Shown here one piece after another: positions 43,532-52,895 of a stretch of DNA of 64,000 nt. The position numbers were made by a program, and so were the translations under genes. Below the pieces are notes generated by a model that saw only the letters and a program-made list of their open reading frames with translations, searched no databases and was not told the origin of the DNA. Source of the stretch: Dyella_B acidisoli (GTDB lineage: Bacteria > Pseudomonadota > Gammaproteobacteria > Xanthomonadales > Rhodanobacteraceae); assembly GCF_049532895.1 (NCBI RefSeq), contig NZ_CP064031.1:2356001-2420000 (forward strand), given 5' to 3'. How positions within the stretch are numbered: position 1 is the first letter of the stretch; each line of letters starts with the position of its first letter.

Positions 43532-44554
43532 TTATGTCGATGGTGACAACGTTGCGACGGCCGAGGGCTGCAACTTGGAAAGGATCTCCTCTAACGTGCT
43601 GAGCCGCGTTTGGATTTTCGAGCTATGGTCTTCAGCGCGTTGCCGCTTTACACACTCCAAATCTAGTGATCGCGTGGCGGCTTCCAAGTCAGCCCGCAGG
43701 CATTCGAGAGTTTTTACATCCTGGCCCCACCTCGTGCGCAAATCGGCCAATTCTGTTACGACGGGCTTCAATGTAGCCACTTCCTCTTGCGCGAGGCGCG
43801 TCGCGCTCCGTGCCTGCTGCAAATCCTTGTCCAGTCGTGCGACGTGTTCGGTCAAACGGCCGTTATCGCGATTGAGTTGCATCAGATCGTGGTTCTTGGC
43901 TGTGAGGGTTTCATTGGCTTGGCGCAATGCGACCTGTAACTCTTGGACCTGGTGTTCATGCCGACGCTGCTCTTGATCGCGCTGTTCCTTGATAGAAGTT
44001 CGGTAATGCTCCAGCGCGTCGCGGGCATGTTGATGCTTCTCCTCTAGTGATTGCGCATGTGCTTCGTGCTCAGCCAAACGGGTCTGCAATCCTGTAATGC
44101 GCTCTTCGAGTTGTCGAAGGTGCGCCGTGGTGTCACTCAGCGCTTGACGAGTTGTATCGTGCTGGGCGCGTTCCTCGTGGAGCGCGGTTTCCGTACGCTG
44201 TAGCTGCGTAAGGGCATCCGCCGATTCGCGCCGAGCTTGCTCCAGAAGGCTCCCCTGCTCTCTCCGTTGTGCCTCAAAACGAAGTGTGGCCTCCGCTACC
44301 TTGGCATCTGCTTCCTCATTGAGCCGCCCGGCCAAGCGACCGACCAGATCAGCTAACACGCCGCTGATCGGGAATTTGTCGCCTCCGGCCGTATCTTCTG
44401 CCTCCAGCTCCTTCAGGTAGCGGTGAATCGTCGTTTTCGATCCGGTATTTCCCAGCGCCACACGTACTGCGTCAACAGACGGGCGCTTTCCTTGCGCAAT
44501 CAACGTATTACGCGCCTTTTCGATATCGGTTCTGTATATCCCGCCGCGAGCCAT
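43532..44554 (-). CDS. KfrA-type DNA-binding coiled-coil protein 1
   Basis: About 340 residues. The ATG at 44554 is chosen because the upstream bases form an operator-like palindrome and AGGG precedes it. Residues 1-110 match the KfrA N-terminal DNA-binding domain (IEKARNTLIAQGKRPSVDAV, then TGSKTTIHRYLKELEAE). Residues 110-335 are one long coiled coil. Plasmid KfrA binds its own promoter and helps partition (known). Chromosomal relatives are common in genomic islands beside integrases, as here. Confidence 0.8.
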   Translation of the reverse strand: MARGGIYRTDIEKARNTLIAQGKRPSVDAVRVALGNTGSKTTIHRYLKELEAEDTAGGDKFPISGVLADLVGRLAGRLNEEADAKVAEATLRFEAQRREQGSLLEQARRESADALTQLQRTETALHEERAQHDTTRQALSDTTAHLRQLEERITGLQTRLAEHEAHAQSLEEKHQHARDALEHYRTSIKEQRDQEQRRHEHQVQELQVALRQANETLTAKNHDLMQLNRDNGRLTEHVARLDKDLQQARSATRLAQEEVATLKPVVTELADLRTRWGQDVKTLECLRADLEAATRSLDLECVKRQRAEDHSSKIQTRLSTLEEILSKLQPSAVATLSPST

Positions 44555-44573
44555 GGTGGTGCCCTGTTTATTT

Positions 44574-44608
44574 CGTAATGTATTACATACCATGCAATTA
44601 CGTAATAC
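44574..44608. promoter_or_regulatory. Palindromic operator upstream of KfrA 1
   Basis: GTAATGTATTAC followed ten bases later by a second dyad GCAATTACGTAATAC. Two near-palindromes 20 bases before the start codon fit autoregulation by KfrA. Confidence 0.5.
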
Positions 44609-44637
44609 TTCAAGCAATCATAACCAGGGGTCGGACC

Positions 44638-44678
44638 AAAAAACTAACACCGGATAATTGGACGTTATCCGGTGTTAG
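44638..44678 (-). terminator. Rho-independent terminator, leftward
   Basis: A perfect 14-bp stem (CTAACACCGGATAA, loop TTGGACG, TTATCCGGTGTTAG) with a six-T run directly after it in the leftward direction. No gene lies immediately before it. It may end read-through from the CadC-like gene and shields the KfrA promoter. Confidence 0.8.
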
Positions 44679-44834
44679 CTCATTCTCGGGCGGGTTATAC
44701 GGCGGGACGTGGTACACATCGCTGCTGGCTTACCGAGTCCATCCTCGGATCCGGATCGGCCAGTGAAATGGAAAAGCTGATTCGATGCATGAACACAACG
44801 GGCGTCTGCCGCGCTGAATGAGGGGTTTGGGGAG

Positions 44835-44892
44835 CAATGGAACGTAAAACAGTTACAAGGCCGATTCGACCTTCTTAATCAAGAAGATACAG
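44835..44892 (+). repeat. 58-base direct repeat, copy 1
   Basis: It begins CAATGGAACGTAAAACAGTT and ends AAGATACAG. Copy 2 at 45035 differs at about nine positions. Confidence 0.75.
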
Positions 44893-45034
44893 GATTGACG
44901 GTTCTGCTTTTTATGACACAGCTTTCGGGTTTGGTTGGTCAGAACCAGGCTTGGTAGCCCCCATCGTCGCCTAATCGGCAGACGGCAGCGTCGGAAACAC
45001 TAAGCATCAAGCGCAAGTTTTCGAATGAAGGTGC

Positions 45035-45092
45035 CAATGGAACGTAAAACAGTTATAGGGCCGGTTCGCCCCTTTTAATCAATAAGATACAG
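45035..45092 (+). repeat. 58-base direct repeat, copy 2
   Basis: The same 21 bases start both copies, and both end AAGATACAG. The spacing from copy 1 is exactly 200 bases. Confidence 0.75.
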
Positions 45093-45170
45093 AACGATCC
45101 GCGCTGCATTCTGGGGACTCTTTCTCGGCTTAGTTTTCGTTCACTCGCCCCGCTTGATGGGCGACCGCAA

Positions 45171-45221
45171 GGCAAGACCGTAGCGACTCCATTTAGGGCA
45201 AGACCGTAGCGACTCCATTTA
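45171..45221 (+). repeat. Tandem duplication of 25 bases
   Basis: The unit GGCAAGACCGTAGCGACTCC-ATTTA occurs at 45171 and 45197, identical, with one extra G between. The related sequence TGTAGCGACCTAAAT follows near 45250. Confidence 0.7.
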
Positions 45222-45460
45222 GGGGTTGTCTTGATTTTCGTGCAATTTGTAGCGACCTAAATTTTTACCCCACCTAGCGCCAATCTTGCGATTTGGGTTG
45301 GCGGTCTAGAGCCTCGGCTCCCCAGGAAATACCCTCCGCCATGACTCACACCACTCCGTTTATGGGTTACCTAGGCTTCTGCCCTGTTAGGCCTTACAGA
45401 AGCATCGATTCTCCGACATGCGAAGCATTCGCTCTATAAAGTGGGTGTAATTCCTTCTCC

Positions 45461-47815
45461 TCAAAACCCCAGCACGGCGGATTCCGTCAAGGGCTGGCGA
45501 TCACCAGCGAGCTCCTGGGCTTTGCTTCGAGACTTCTCCCACGCAGGCATCTGCCCTAAAGCTTTATACACACAGGCTTCCGTCCAGGCTGCGCGCCAGT
45601 CGAGTTGGCTCCAGTTCGACAACCGGCCACTCACGGCTACGGCCGGATCCACATTGCCGCTATTGAGCAAAGCCTGCGCATACGACTGCCCAACACTCAC
45701 GATAAGTTCGGGTACACCGAGTCTGTCTGCCTGGGCCATGGCCAGTTTCAGCTGATCGAGCGCCTGTTGGTGCTGGTCTTGACTCCAGGCTTCTGCCGCT
45801 GTCGCGCGCACGAGGTAAAGCTTGATCCAATCATCTTGCTCCTTCAGTGGCGTTGCCCAGGTTTGCATGGCGGCGACGCTGTGCTTGAGCTCGTCGAGCT
45901 TGCCTGCACGCAACAGAATGTTGATGTGGATCAACCACGCTTCGGCGTAATGGCGCTTGTCTTCGTCCTGTGTCAACGCCGATCCTTCCATCGCCTTGGC
46001 TATCCACGACAAAGCCACTCGCGTATCGCCACGCTCCAACGCCAGTTTGGCCAGCAAGGCTTCTACCCATGCACGCTGGGCCGGTTTGTCATCGGTCTTG
46101 AATTGTGTGCTCAGTTGTTCGAGCACGGCGCTGGCTTCGGACGTGCGGCCGTTATCGGCCAGCGCGATGGCACGCAGGATGGTCATGTCTCTGCGCACAT
46201 AGTCGTCGTAAAACTGCAGGTTTTTCTGCTCAAACGGCCAGTACCGATCGGTGACCGCCAGTTCTTCAGGAAACTGCAGCAGCATCTTGTGCGAGTAAGC
46301 CAGCCCTTGTAGCGGCAAGGAAAGCAGCTCGCGCAGACCTAAGCGCTGATACTGCTCATACGCCTGCTGCTGCAGCTGCAGGGCTTGAACAAATTGCCCG
46401 CGCTGCATGGCGATCATCGCCATCGCCACGTCCGCCTTCGATGGTCCTGCGCTATCGCCTGCCAGCGTGTAATTGACACGTGCCAGGCCTAGATCCCCGG
46501 CAGCCTCCTCCAGCTTGCCGTCGAAGAATTCAAGATGCGAGCGATCCAGGTAAGCGGTAGCTAACGCTTCGGCATCCTTTTGTCCTTGCAGGAGACGAAT
46601 CGCTTCGCTCAGAGCCGCCTCTCCCTGCGCAAACTGACGCTCCTGGTAGTAGCTGTACCACAGGCTGGTCAGCACCTTGGCACGCAACAGCGGTTTTTTA
46701 TCGGCTGGCAATTGCTGGAGCAGATCGGTAAGTCCTTGCTTGCAGCGCGCGAGGTCGCCCTGCTTGCAATGGACATTGGCTTCCGCATAGACGAACTCCG
46801 GCATCCGGCGCACCGCGGGCGGCGCCTGGTCGATCAGCGTGCGCGCAAGATCCGAACGGTTCGCCAGATGGGCCGCATCGATCCGTAGCAAATATTCCTG
46901 CTGCGGATCGCCACCATGCCGCATGGAAACGGCACCGTAGCCGAGCTGCGCCAGTAGCATGTCACTTGCCGCATGCGCCGCGTCGAGCACACTGGTGGAG
47001 GAAGATTCTGCTTGCCAGTTCTGTCCATTGCGGACTTTCGCGTCCAGATGTACGTGCCAGGTAGTGCCGGTCAACGTCACTCGCGGACTGATGATCAGCG
47101 CGGAAGAGGCCAGACTGTCGCCATGCTCCTTATTCGCCTGCTTCAACAGTCGGAGTACGTTTTGGCTGCTTTCGGTGGGTATCGCCGCAATGCGCAAGTG
47201 GTTTGAAATCAACTCCATCAAACCAAGCTGCAGCCATTTCCAATCTTCCGGGCCATTCACGGTGGCCGGCAGCACGATTGCCAGATTGTGATCGAAGCGC
47301 TGCACTGGCGAAGCCGGTTTGTTGCGCTGGTACTGCAAAACGCCATACCCCGTAGCTGCGACGATCGTCAGCAGCAAGGCGATCAACAGCGAAGGGGGCC
47401 GCAGCCACTTAGGCGATGACGCGCTGTTGCGCGGGCCCAGTGCGATCAACGGCTCAGTCACCTGCCCCTGCGCCGATACCGCCCCGGTCGTTTGAAATTC
47501 CACCACCGTATCCAGCGCCCAGCGATATCCCACGCGAGGAACGGTCTTGATGCAACGCTGCTCATGGCCGGCATCGCTCAACGAACGCCGTAGACGCACG
47601 ATGGTTTGCGCCAGCAAATTGTCGCTGACGTCCGCGCGACCCCACACGGCGGCAATCAACTCGTCCTTTCCAACGGCGCGCGCCCGGTTTTCGATCAGAT
47701 ACACCAGGCAATCGAACGTGCTGGCGGGCAACACAATCGGCGAGCCATTCCGAGTCAACTCCCGTGCAAGAGGATCGAGACGAAAATCATCGAAGCAATA
47801 GACTAGATTCCCCAT
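45461..47815 (-). CDS. CadC-type membrane transcriptional regulator with TPR sensor domain
   Basis: A 784-residue protein. Residues 1-105 are an OmpR/PhoB-type winged helix (LTRNGSPIVLPASTFDCLVY, then VSDNLLAQTIVRLRRSLSD and VPRVGYRW). One transmembrane helix follows (about 139-160: PPSLLIALLLTIVAATGYGV). The periplasmic part of about 600 residues is built of TPR-like helices. Proteins of this plan sense an envelope signal and activate genes directly from the membrane. The target is unknown. A fragment of a paralogue's tail survives at 12971-13105. Confidence 0.85.
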   Translation of the reverse strand: MGNLVYCFDDFRLDPLARELTRNGSPIVLPASTFDCLVYLIENRARAVGKDELIAAVWGRADVSDNLLAQTIVRLRRSLSDAGHEQRCIKTVPRVGYRWALDTVVEFQTTGAVSAQGQVTEPLIALGPRNSASSPKWLRPPSLLIALLLTIVAATGYGVLQYQRNKPASPVQRFDHNLAIVLPATVNGPEDWKWLQLGLMELISNHLRIAAIPTESSQNVLRLLKQANKEHGDSLASSALIISPRVTLTGTTWHVHLDAKVRNGQNWQAESSSTSVLDAAHAASDMLLAQLGYGAVSMRHGGDPQQEYLLRIDAAHLANRSDLARTLIDQAPPAVRRMPEFVYAEANVHCKQGDLARCKQGLTDLLQQLPADKKPLLRAKVLTSLWYSYYQERQFAQGEAALSEAIRLLQGQKDAEALATAYLDRSHLEFFDGKLEEAAGDLGLARVNYTLAGDSAGPSKADVAMAMIAMQRGQFVQALQLQQQAYEQYQRLGLRELLSLPLQGLAYSHKMLLQFPEELAVTDRYWPFEQKNLQFYDDYVRRDMTILRAIALADNGRTSEASAVLEQLSTQFKTDDKPAQRAWVEALLAKLALERGDTRVALSWIAKAMEGSALTQDEDKRHYAEAWLIHINILLRAGKLDELKHSVAAMQTWATPLKEQDDWIKLYLVRATAAEAWSQDQHQQALDQLKLAMAQADRLGVPELIVSVGQSYAQALLNSGNVDPAVAVSGRLSNWSQLDWRAAWTEACVYKALGQMPAWEKSRSKAQELAGDRQPLTESAVLGF

Positions 47816-48163
47816 GAGAGAACTTTATCGTTCACGCTAAACCACTTGCCGTTTCAAACAGCGAGACGCGCACGACCTAATAATGTTTCCCCTGCTGGTA
47901 GATAACGCAAGACAGATCATCGCGATCGCACTGCACTGTCAAAGCAGCTTGAATAAAATACCCGGATGGCTGGCGTCGCTCGGTCCGAATGTGCCGAAAC
48001 GGACCCAAGTGCCATTGTCAGGCACGTAATAATTTTTCTCTTAAACATCATGGATATCCTTTTGCCCCCCTACGCTCGGATGCGTTTCATGCGAAAAAGA
48101 TAGCCTATGATGGATTGTGGATCGTAGCCTTCAATTCTACAAAGATCGGAAAATATGTCGCCG
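47816..48163. other. Intergenic stretch before the KfrA fragment
   Basis: This holds the upstream region of the CadC-like gene. No gene, repeat or clear hairpin was recognised. Confidence 0.4.
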
Positions 48164-48520
48164 CTAAGGCAACTTTTCTACAGTAGGATCCTCAAACGAG
48201 CGTACCGCGGCTGCGACATCCGCGATGACGGTTGGGCGCAATATTTTCCCTTGCGCCCTTTCCAGCCGTTGTTGGAGCACCTTCACCTGTTGACGCGCCT
48301 GATCAACCTGCTGGCGGGCACGATCCTCCACCGTGCGCACGTGAGCTTGCGTGGTGGTGTGCTCCGTGCGCAAGACGTCCCATTCGGCCTGTTGCCGCTC
48401 CATTTGCGCTTGCGCGCGATCACGCTGCTGCAGCAGGTCGATCCGCTGGGCTTCTAATTGGCTATCTATGCCCATCCCCCGATGAGCGTATTCTCCGAGC
48501 ATCTCGGCCAATGTAGACAA
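48164..48520 (-). pseudogene. Fragment of a KfrA-like coiled-coil protein
   Basis: 118 open codons. The middle (QLEAQRIDLLQQRDR, then HVRTVEDRARQQVDQARQQV and VLQQRLER) is nearly the same as the coiled coil of KfrA 2 at 49402 (QLEAQRTDLLQQRDR, HIRTVEDRAHQQVDQARQEI). The DNA-binding N-terminus is missing and the C-terminus diverges, so this is a partial duplication left behind by element exchange. Confidence 0.65.
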
Positions 48521-48534
48521 GGAATGGCGCGACT

Positions 48535-48813
48535 ATGTTCAAGATAGAAGGGCTCGACGAACTGACTCGGCAATTGTCCGAGGCGGAACAAGCCATTGCA
48601 TCTATTGATGGCGATTTGGGCGCCGTCAATTTCGATCCTCATGACTCGGCGAGCATTGAACGGGCGATTCAGGCGGCTGAAACGCTAGTTGATGAGAAGC
48701 TCAAGGCCTATGCCGGCAATTCGCTAGTTGAATCATTGGTGGAACAAATGAAGGAGCAACTTCGCCAGGGCATCATCGACAAGGCTGCGCAAGCAAGAAC
48801 GGAACAAGGATAG
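48535..48813 (+). CDS. Small helical conserved hypothetical protein
   Basis: A 92-residue acidic helical protein (FKIEGLDELTRQLSEAEQAI, then VNFDPHDSASIERAIQAAET and a positively charged tail). The pattern of a FKIEGLD start, a central FDPxD and a C-terminal helix resembles small proteins often found in integrative elements and prophages. Function unknown. It starts 14 bases beyond the KfrA fragment on the opposite strand. Confidence 0.55.
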   Translation: MFKIEGLDELTRQLSEAEQAIASIDGDLGAVNFDPHDSASIERAIQAAETLVDEKLKAYAGNSLVESLVEQMKEQLRQGIIDKAAQARTEQG

Positions 48814-48918
48814 GAGGTGTGCCGGAGCCTTTTGAATCGTTATTGATCTTGTGCCGTATTTGAACATCACGACTTGAGCAATGTTTGTGGATCGTCGAGG
48901 GCGACTTCGATAAGGTCG

Positions 48919-49269
48919 CTAGCCCCCGATGATATACATGTCCGTTGCCGCAACAAGGCTGGACAAGGCGATGATCCCCAATGAACAAACGATCAACCAT
49001 CCCTGCGTTTTAGTGGGTTCGATGTTTTTGTTCAAGAGTAGCGATACGAGCCTCCAAGAGCCCACTATCGTTATCAATAGCAAGGACGCTGAAAAAGCGA
49101 ACGCACACGCGGTGAGCAGCCAAGCCTTCGGCCCGTGAAGATAGCCCTCAACCGCGGGGCTACGTGATATGCGACCTATATCTATTTCACCGCGAAGTGC
49201 GCCATGTAAGCAGTAAACGAACGGTAACGCGAATAGTCCACTCATACCCCAGAGGGTGGCCACCCCCAT
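48919..49269 (-). CDS. Small three- to four-helix membrane protein
   Basis: A 116-residue protein with hydrophobic segments at about residues 2-22, 48-70 and 88-112 (for example GWLIVCSLGIIALSSLVAAT). No family is recognised. It lies between the small helical protein and KfrA 2 and belongs to the variable part of the island. Confidence 0.5.
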   Translation of the reverse strand: MGVATLWGMSGLFALPFVYCLHGALRGEIDIGRISRSPAVEGYLHGPKAWLLTACAFAFSASLLLITIVGSWRLVSLLLNKNIEPTKTQGWLIVCSLGIIALSSLVAATDMYIIGG

Positions 49270-49401
49270 GATGCTTTACCTCTTATCCATTTTCTTTTCT
49301 TCCCCTTGGCGCAAAGTGGAAATGCCAGCCCAACTGGGCGACTTAGACAGCTGATTAGAATACCTGGATAGGCACCACCCATTTCCGATGGGTCCACGTA
49401 A

Positions 49402-50280
49402 CTATTGTGGGGTCTTTTTTGCTCGATTTCGCGGCTTGCTTTTGCCCACTGGCGACGCTTTGCGTGATTGACGTTTAGATGGTGACACCTGGCTACGCCA
49501 TTGACTGAGCGTGGCTTCCAAGGCCGCCACCCGGCCGGCCTGATGTGCGGCCGCCTGTTCGGCCGTGCGCATGACATTTCGTATTTCGTCCTGCTGTGTT
49601 GAGAGTTGTGTCACGAGCTTATGGTGGTCGCGTTGCTCTCGTTCCAGCCGATGCTGCAGCAACTTAATTTCCTGGCGGGCCTGGTCAACCTGCTGGTGCG
49701 CACGGTCTTCCACGGTGCGGATGTGCTCCTGTGCAGCACTGTGTTTGGCCTGCAGGCCGTCCATCTCAACCCGGTGCCGTTCGAGCTGCTCTTGCAATCG
49801 ATCGCGTTGCTGCAAAAGGTCGGTTCGTTGAGCTTCCAACTGGTCGACTAGTGCTTGACGTTCATGCAATTGTGCATCGGCTTGCGTGAGTTTCACGGAG
49901 CTCTCGGCCACATTCGCCTGGGCTTCGGTGAGGGCAATCTCCCACAGCTTGCGCTCTTGGGTGAGCGTCGTTTGCGCGGCAAAGAGGGCATTCCGGTCTT
50001 CCGTCAGCGCCGCGCGGGCCGTGACCTCGGCATGTTCGAGCGCTAACCGCCATGTCTCCGCATACGCCTGCGCCACCGCACCCGGCAACTCCGGCAGCAG
50101 TGCGTGACCTTTTAGACGCTGTGCGAGGTGCTCCCACCATTGCTCGAGTAATTGGCCGACGCGCGCCGGACTGCCACGGCCCAATTGCACACGTACACGT
50201 TCCACCGTGGGGCGTTCGCCACGGGCCAGCACCGCATCCGCGGCTTGGAAAACGTCCGTTTCAGGTACCCCGATGGCCAT
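49402..50280 (-). CDS. KfrA-type DNA-binding coiled-coil protein 2
   Basis: A 292-residue protein with AAAGGGGCAGGG before the ATG. Residues 1-110 are the KfrA N-terminal DNA-binding domain (DVFQAADAVLARGERPTVER, then LGRGSPARVGQLLEQWWEHL). A coiled coil follows to about residue 255, with a basic C-terminal tail (KRQSRKASPVGKSKPRNRAK). It is divergent from the tyrosine recombinase, and the two share an 87-base promoter region with a palindromic operator. A KfrA/recombinase pair of this type is typical of integrative elements, with KfrA probably controlling the recombinase. Confidence 0.8.
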   Translation of the reverse strand: MAIGVPETDVFQAADAVLARGERPTVERVRVQLGRGSPARVGQLLEQWWEHLAQRLKGHALLPELPGAVAQAYAETWRLALEHAEVTARAALTEDRNALFAAQTTLTQERKLWEIALTEAQANVAESSVKLTQADAQLHERQALVDQLEAQRTDLLQQRDRLQEQLERHRVEMDGLQAKHSAAQEHIRTVEDRAHQQVDQARQEIKLLQHRLEREQRDHHKLVTQLSTQQDEIRNVMRTAEQAAAHQAGRVAALEATLSQWRSQVSPSKRQSRKASPVGKSKPRNRAKKTPQ

Positions 50281-50301
50281 GCCCTGCCCCTTTGGTGATT
50301 A

Positions 50302-50329
50302 GGTATGATAAGTAAACCTTATCCGACCT
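50302..50329. promoter_or_regulatory. Palindromic operator between KfrA 2 and the recombinase
   Basis: GATAAG (50307-50312), spacer TAAAC, CTTATC (50318-50323), flanked symmetrically by GGT and ACC. It sits in the shared divergent promoter, as expected for a KfrA binding site. Confidence 0.55.
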
Positions 50330-50367
50330 GATTGGCTAAAATTCGCTCTTTTCATACGGTGTACGTA

Positions 50368-51489
50368 ATGAATCATACGCTCATTTTGGCTGATGGCACT
50401 GCACCCACACTGGACCTGGCCACGCTGGACGCGGCCAGTCAGTCCGCCGCCGCCGCGTTTGTCGCCGCGGGCACCGCCGCCAACACGGTGCGCAGCTACC
50501 GCAGCGCCCTCACCTATTGGACGGCCTGGCTGCAGGGACGCTACGGGCAACCGTTGGGTGACAAGCCATTGCCGGTCACGGTCGTCGTGCAATTCGTGCT
50601 CGACCATTTGGCGTGCCCGCAGGATGACGGCGTGTGGGCGCATTTGCTGCCTCCGGCGTTGGACACCGCGCTGGTCGCCGCCGGCATCAAAGGTCATCCG
50701 GGCTCGTTGGCGTACACCACGGTCAGCCATCGCCTGGCCGTCCTCGCGACCTGGCATCGCGTGCATGAGTGGGAGTCGCCGACCGAAGCTACCGCGGTGA
50801 AGAAACTGTTGCAGCAGGCGCGCAAGGCGCAGGCCCGAAACGGGATCACCGTGCGCAAGAAGACCGCAGCGGTGGCCGAACCGCTGCAGGCGTTGCTGGC
50901 GACCTGCACGGATGGCGTGCGCGGTGTGCGCGATCGCGCCCTACTCCTCTTGGCCTGGAGTGGCGGCGGACGGCGACGTTCGGAGGTGGTCGGCTTGCAG
51001 GTCACCGACGTGCGGCGCCTGGATGCCGACACCTGGGTGTATGCGCTGGGCAGTACCAAGACCGATACCAGCGGCGTGCGCCGCGAAAAACCGTTAAAAG
51101 GCGCAGCGGCCCAGGCGTTGGCGGCCTGGCTCGCCGCGGCGCCAGCTACCAACGGCCCCCTCTTCCGCCGCTTGCATCGCGGCGGCCACGTCGGTGTCAC
51201 GGCGCTGACCGCCGATCATGTGGCGCGCATGGTGCAACGTCGCGCCAAGTTGGCCGGATTAGAAGGCGATTGGGCCGCGCACAGCTTGCGCTCGGGCTTC
51301 GTCACCGAAGCCGGTCGCCAGGGCGTGCCGCTCGGTGAAGTGATGGCGATGACCGAGCATCGCGGCGTCAGCACGGTGATGGGGTATTTTCAAGCAGGCA
51401 GCCTGCTGACCAGTCGGGCGACGGACTTGCTGGCTACCCCGCCCGGAGATGTGGGTGGCGCTAGCTCCCCTGCGACGAAAGACACCTAG
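50368..51489 (+). CDS. Tyrosine recombinase / integrase
   Basis: About 373 residues from an ATG at 50368. The N-terminal SAM-like core-binding domain has NTVRSYRSALTYWTAWLQGR. The catalytic domain has the first Arg in SGGGRRRSEVVGL, HSLRSGF (H-x-x-R) and TEHRGVSTVMGYFQ with the nucleophile Tyr. The set is complete, so the enzyme could be active. It is the probable integrase of the island carrying the CBASS operon that follows directly. No att repeats were found by eye. Confidence 0.88.
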   Translation: MNHTLILADGTAPTLDLATLDAASQSAAAAFVAAGTAANTVRSYRSALTYWTAWLQGRYGQPLGDKPLPVTVVVQFVLDHLACPQDDGVWAHLLPPALDTALVAAGIKGHPGSLAYTTVSHRLAVLATWHRVHEWESPTEATAVKKLLQQARKAQARNGITVRKKTAAVAEPLQALLATCTDGVRGVRDRALLLLAWSGGGRRRSEVVGLQVTDVRRLDADTWVYALGSTKTDTSGVRREKPLKGAAAQALAAWLAAAPATNGPLFRRLHRGGHVGVTALTADHVARMVQRRAKLAGLEGDWAAHSLRSGFVTEAGRQGVPLGEVMAMTEHRGVSTVMGYFQAGSLLTSRATDLLATPPGDVGGASSPATKDT

Positions 51490-51720
51490 TTCGTTGGTTC
51501 CCAGTCCCTCCCGCGGCCCAGGCCTGTCGCCGGAGGCCGTCGGCCGGGGGCCTCCATGGGTCGATTCCCAGTTGCCTGTCCGGCGCATCGTCTCGGCGAA
51601 TGAGACCACCCGCTGCTAGCGTTCACTCGGAACAATTTTCACGTAGCCTTGAATTTTGTGAAGAACACCACATGCAGTGGTGTGCTTGGTGTGTTAGCGC
51701 CATTGGTTGGGGAGTAGCTA

Positions 51721-52815
51721 GTGAGCAATGCCACGGCAAATCGACCCTTTCGTGTCCTGAGCCTGGACGGTGGGGGGATGCGCGGCACCTATACTGCCAC
51801 TTACCTGGAACAGGTCAGTAGCGCTTTCGCAATGCGCCGGGGGTTAACTACGCTCGACCTGGGCGGTGCGTTTGACCTGATCGTCGGCACCAGTACTGGC
51901 GCGATCATTGGTTGTGCCCTTGCCGCCAAAGTACCGCTGCCACGGATCATCGCCCTGTACCGCGAGCACGGCGCAAAGATTTTCGCGCGACATCTCCCTA
52001 CTGGTTTGGCCGGGCTTCCCGCTGACCTGATGCGGCGCCCCGCCGCGTTGGCCAAGGGCACGAAGGCACTTGAAGCTGCCCTGCACGCCGAGCTGGGCGA
52101 TACCACTTTGGCGGAGATTTATGCGAACCGGGGCATCGCGCTGGCGATCGCCACCATCGAGATGAGTCAGCACCGCAGTTGGGTATTCAAGACGCCGCAT
52201 CTGCCTGGGACCAATCACCGCGATGATAACTATCGCCTGGTCGACGTCTGCCTGGCGAGCAGCGCCGCGCCGCTCTTTCGTTCATTGGCCGTCCTCGATC
52301 ACCCGGAGAACGGTGAAGGCACGGCAGGCTATCGCGTGTTCGCGGATGGCGGCTTATGGGCCAATAATCCGGTGCTGTTGGGCTTGATTGATGCGCTGGA
52401 ACTGGCCTGTCCAGGGCAAGCCATCGAAATCTTCTGCATGGGCACGTGCCCTCTTCCGGCGGGCGAACAGATCCCGCGCCATGCGGTCGACCGCGGCTTG
52501 ACGCAATGGCGTTTCGGTGCCGAGGCGGCGGTCTTGGCCATCGACGCCCAAGAATTCGCCTACGACAACATGGCGCGGATGCTGGCGCGTCATGTGAATC
52601 GGCCCTGCCGCGTCATTCGGTTTCCTCGTGAAAAGGTTCCTGCCGCGTTGTTGCCGTATCTCGGGTTGGATGACACCCGGGATGCTGCGGCCGTTGCCTT
52701 GATCAATCAGGCACGCACCGATGCAGATATGTTGAACAGCCGTTGCACCAATCCCGTGGACGAAGAGGCGAAAGCCATATGCAGCCTCTTTGACGATGCC
52801 CCGGGCCTAACGTAA
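51721..52815 (+). CDS. capV: CBASS effector CapV, patatin-like phospholipase
   Basis: A 364-residue protein. The GTG at 51721 has GGGGAG ahead. Patatin features are SLDGGGMRG (oxyanion hole, 14-22), the nucleophile in GTSTG (S58) and the catalytic Asp in FADGG (D209). CapV cuts membrane phospholipids when a cyclic dinucleotide such as cGAMP binds, killing the infected cell (known for Vibrio CapV). It is first in a four-gene operon of the same order as the V. cholerae capV-dncV-cap2-cap3 set. Confidence 0.92.
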   Translation: MSNATANRPFRVLSLDGGGMRGTYTATYLEQVSSAFAMRRGLTTLDLGGAFDLIVGTSTGAIIGCALAAKVPLPRIIALYREHGAKIFARHLPTGLAGLPADLMRRPAALAKGTKALEAALHAELGDTTLAEIYANRGIALAIATIEMSQHRSWVFKTPHLPGTNHRDDNYRLVDVCLASSAAPLFRSLAVLDHPENGEGTAGYRVFADGGLWANNPVLLGLIDALELACPGQAIEIFCMGTCPLPAGEQIPRHAVDRGLTQWRFGAEAAVLAIDAQEFAYDNMARMLARHVNRPCRVIRFPREKVPAALLPYLGLDDTRDAAAVALINQARTDADMLNSRCTNPVDEEAKAICSLFDDAPGLT

Positions 52816-52895
52816 CCAGGAGCCGGTGTGCTTTCGCTCGCCGAGTGCATCGGACTTAATTCGTGGTGAGCATCAATCCGAGTAGTGGAGCGTGT

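Larger units (their letters stand above)
44679..45460. other. 780-base gene-less region rich in short repeats
   Basis: No coding frame is supported. It holds two 58-base direct repeats exactly 200 bases apart (44835 and 45035) and a 26-base tandem duplication (45171-45221), suggesting remains of mobile elements or a recombination/partition site. Confidence 0.5.

Noticed and set aside
45341..45436. 31-codon frame after the tandem repeat
   Set aside because: No ribosome binding site and no protein-like features; it lies in a gene-less repeat region.
51491..51580. tRNA 3'-end-like text (GGTTCCCAGTCCC, GATTCCCAG) and a GGAGGCC/GGCCTCC hairpin after the integrase
   Set aside because: No cloverleaf could be drawn, no T-tract follows the hairpin, and the two similar pieces do not make a complete attachment repeat.
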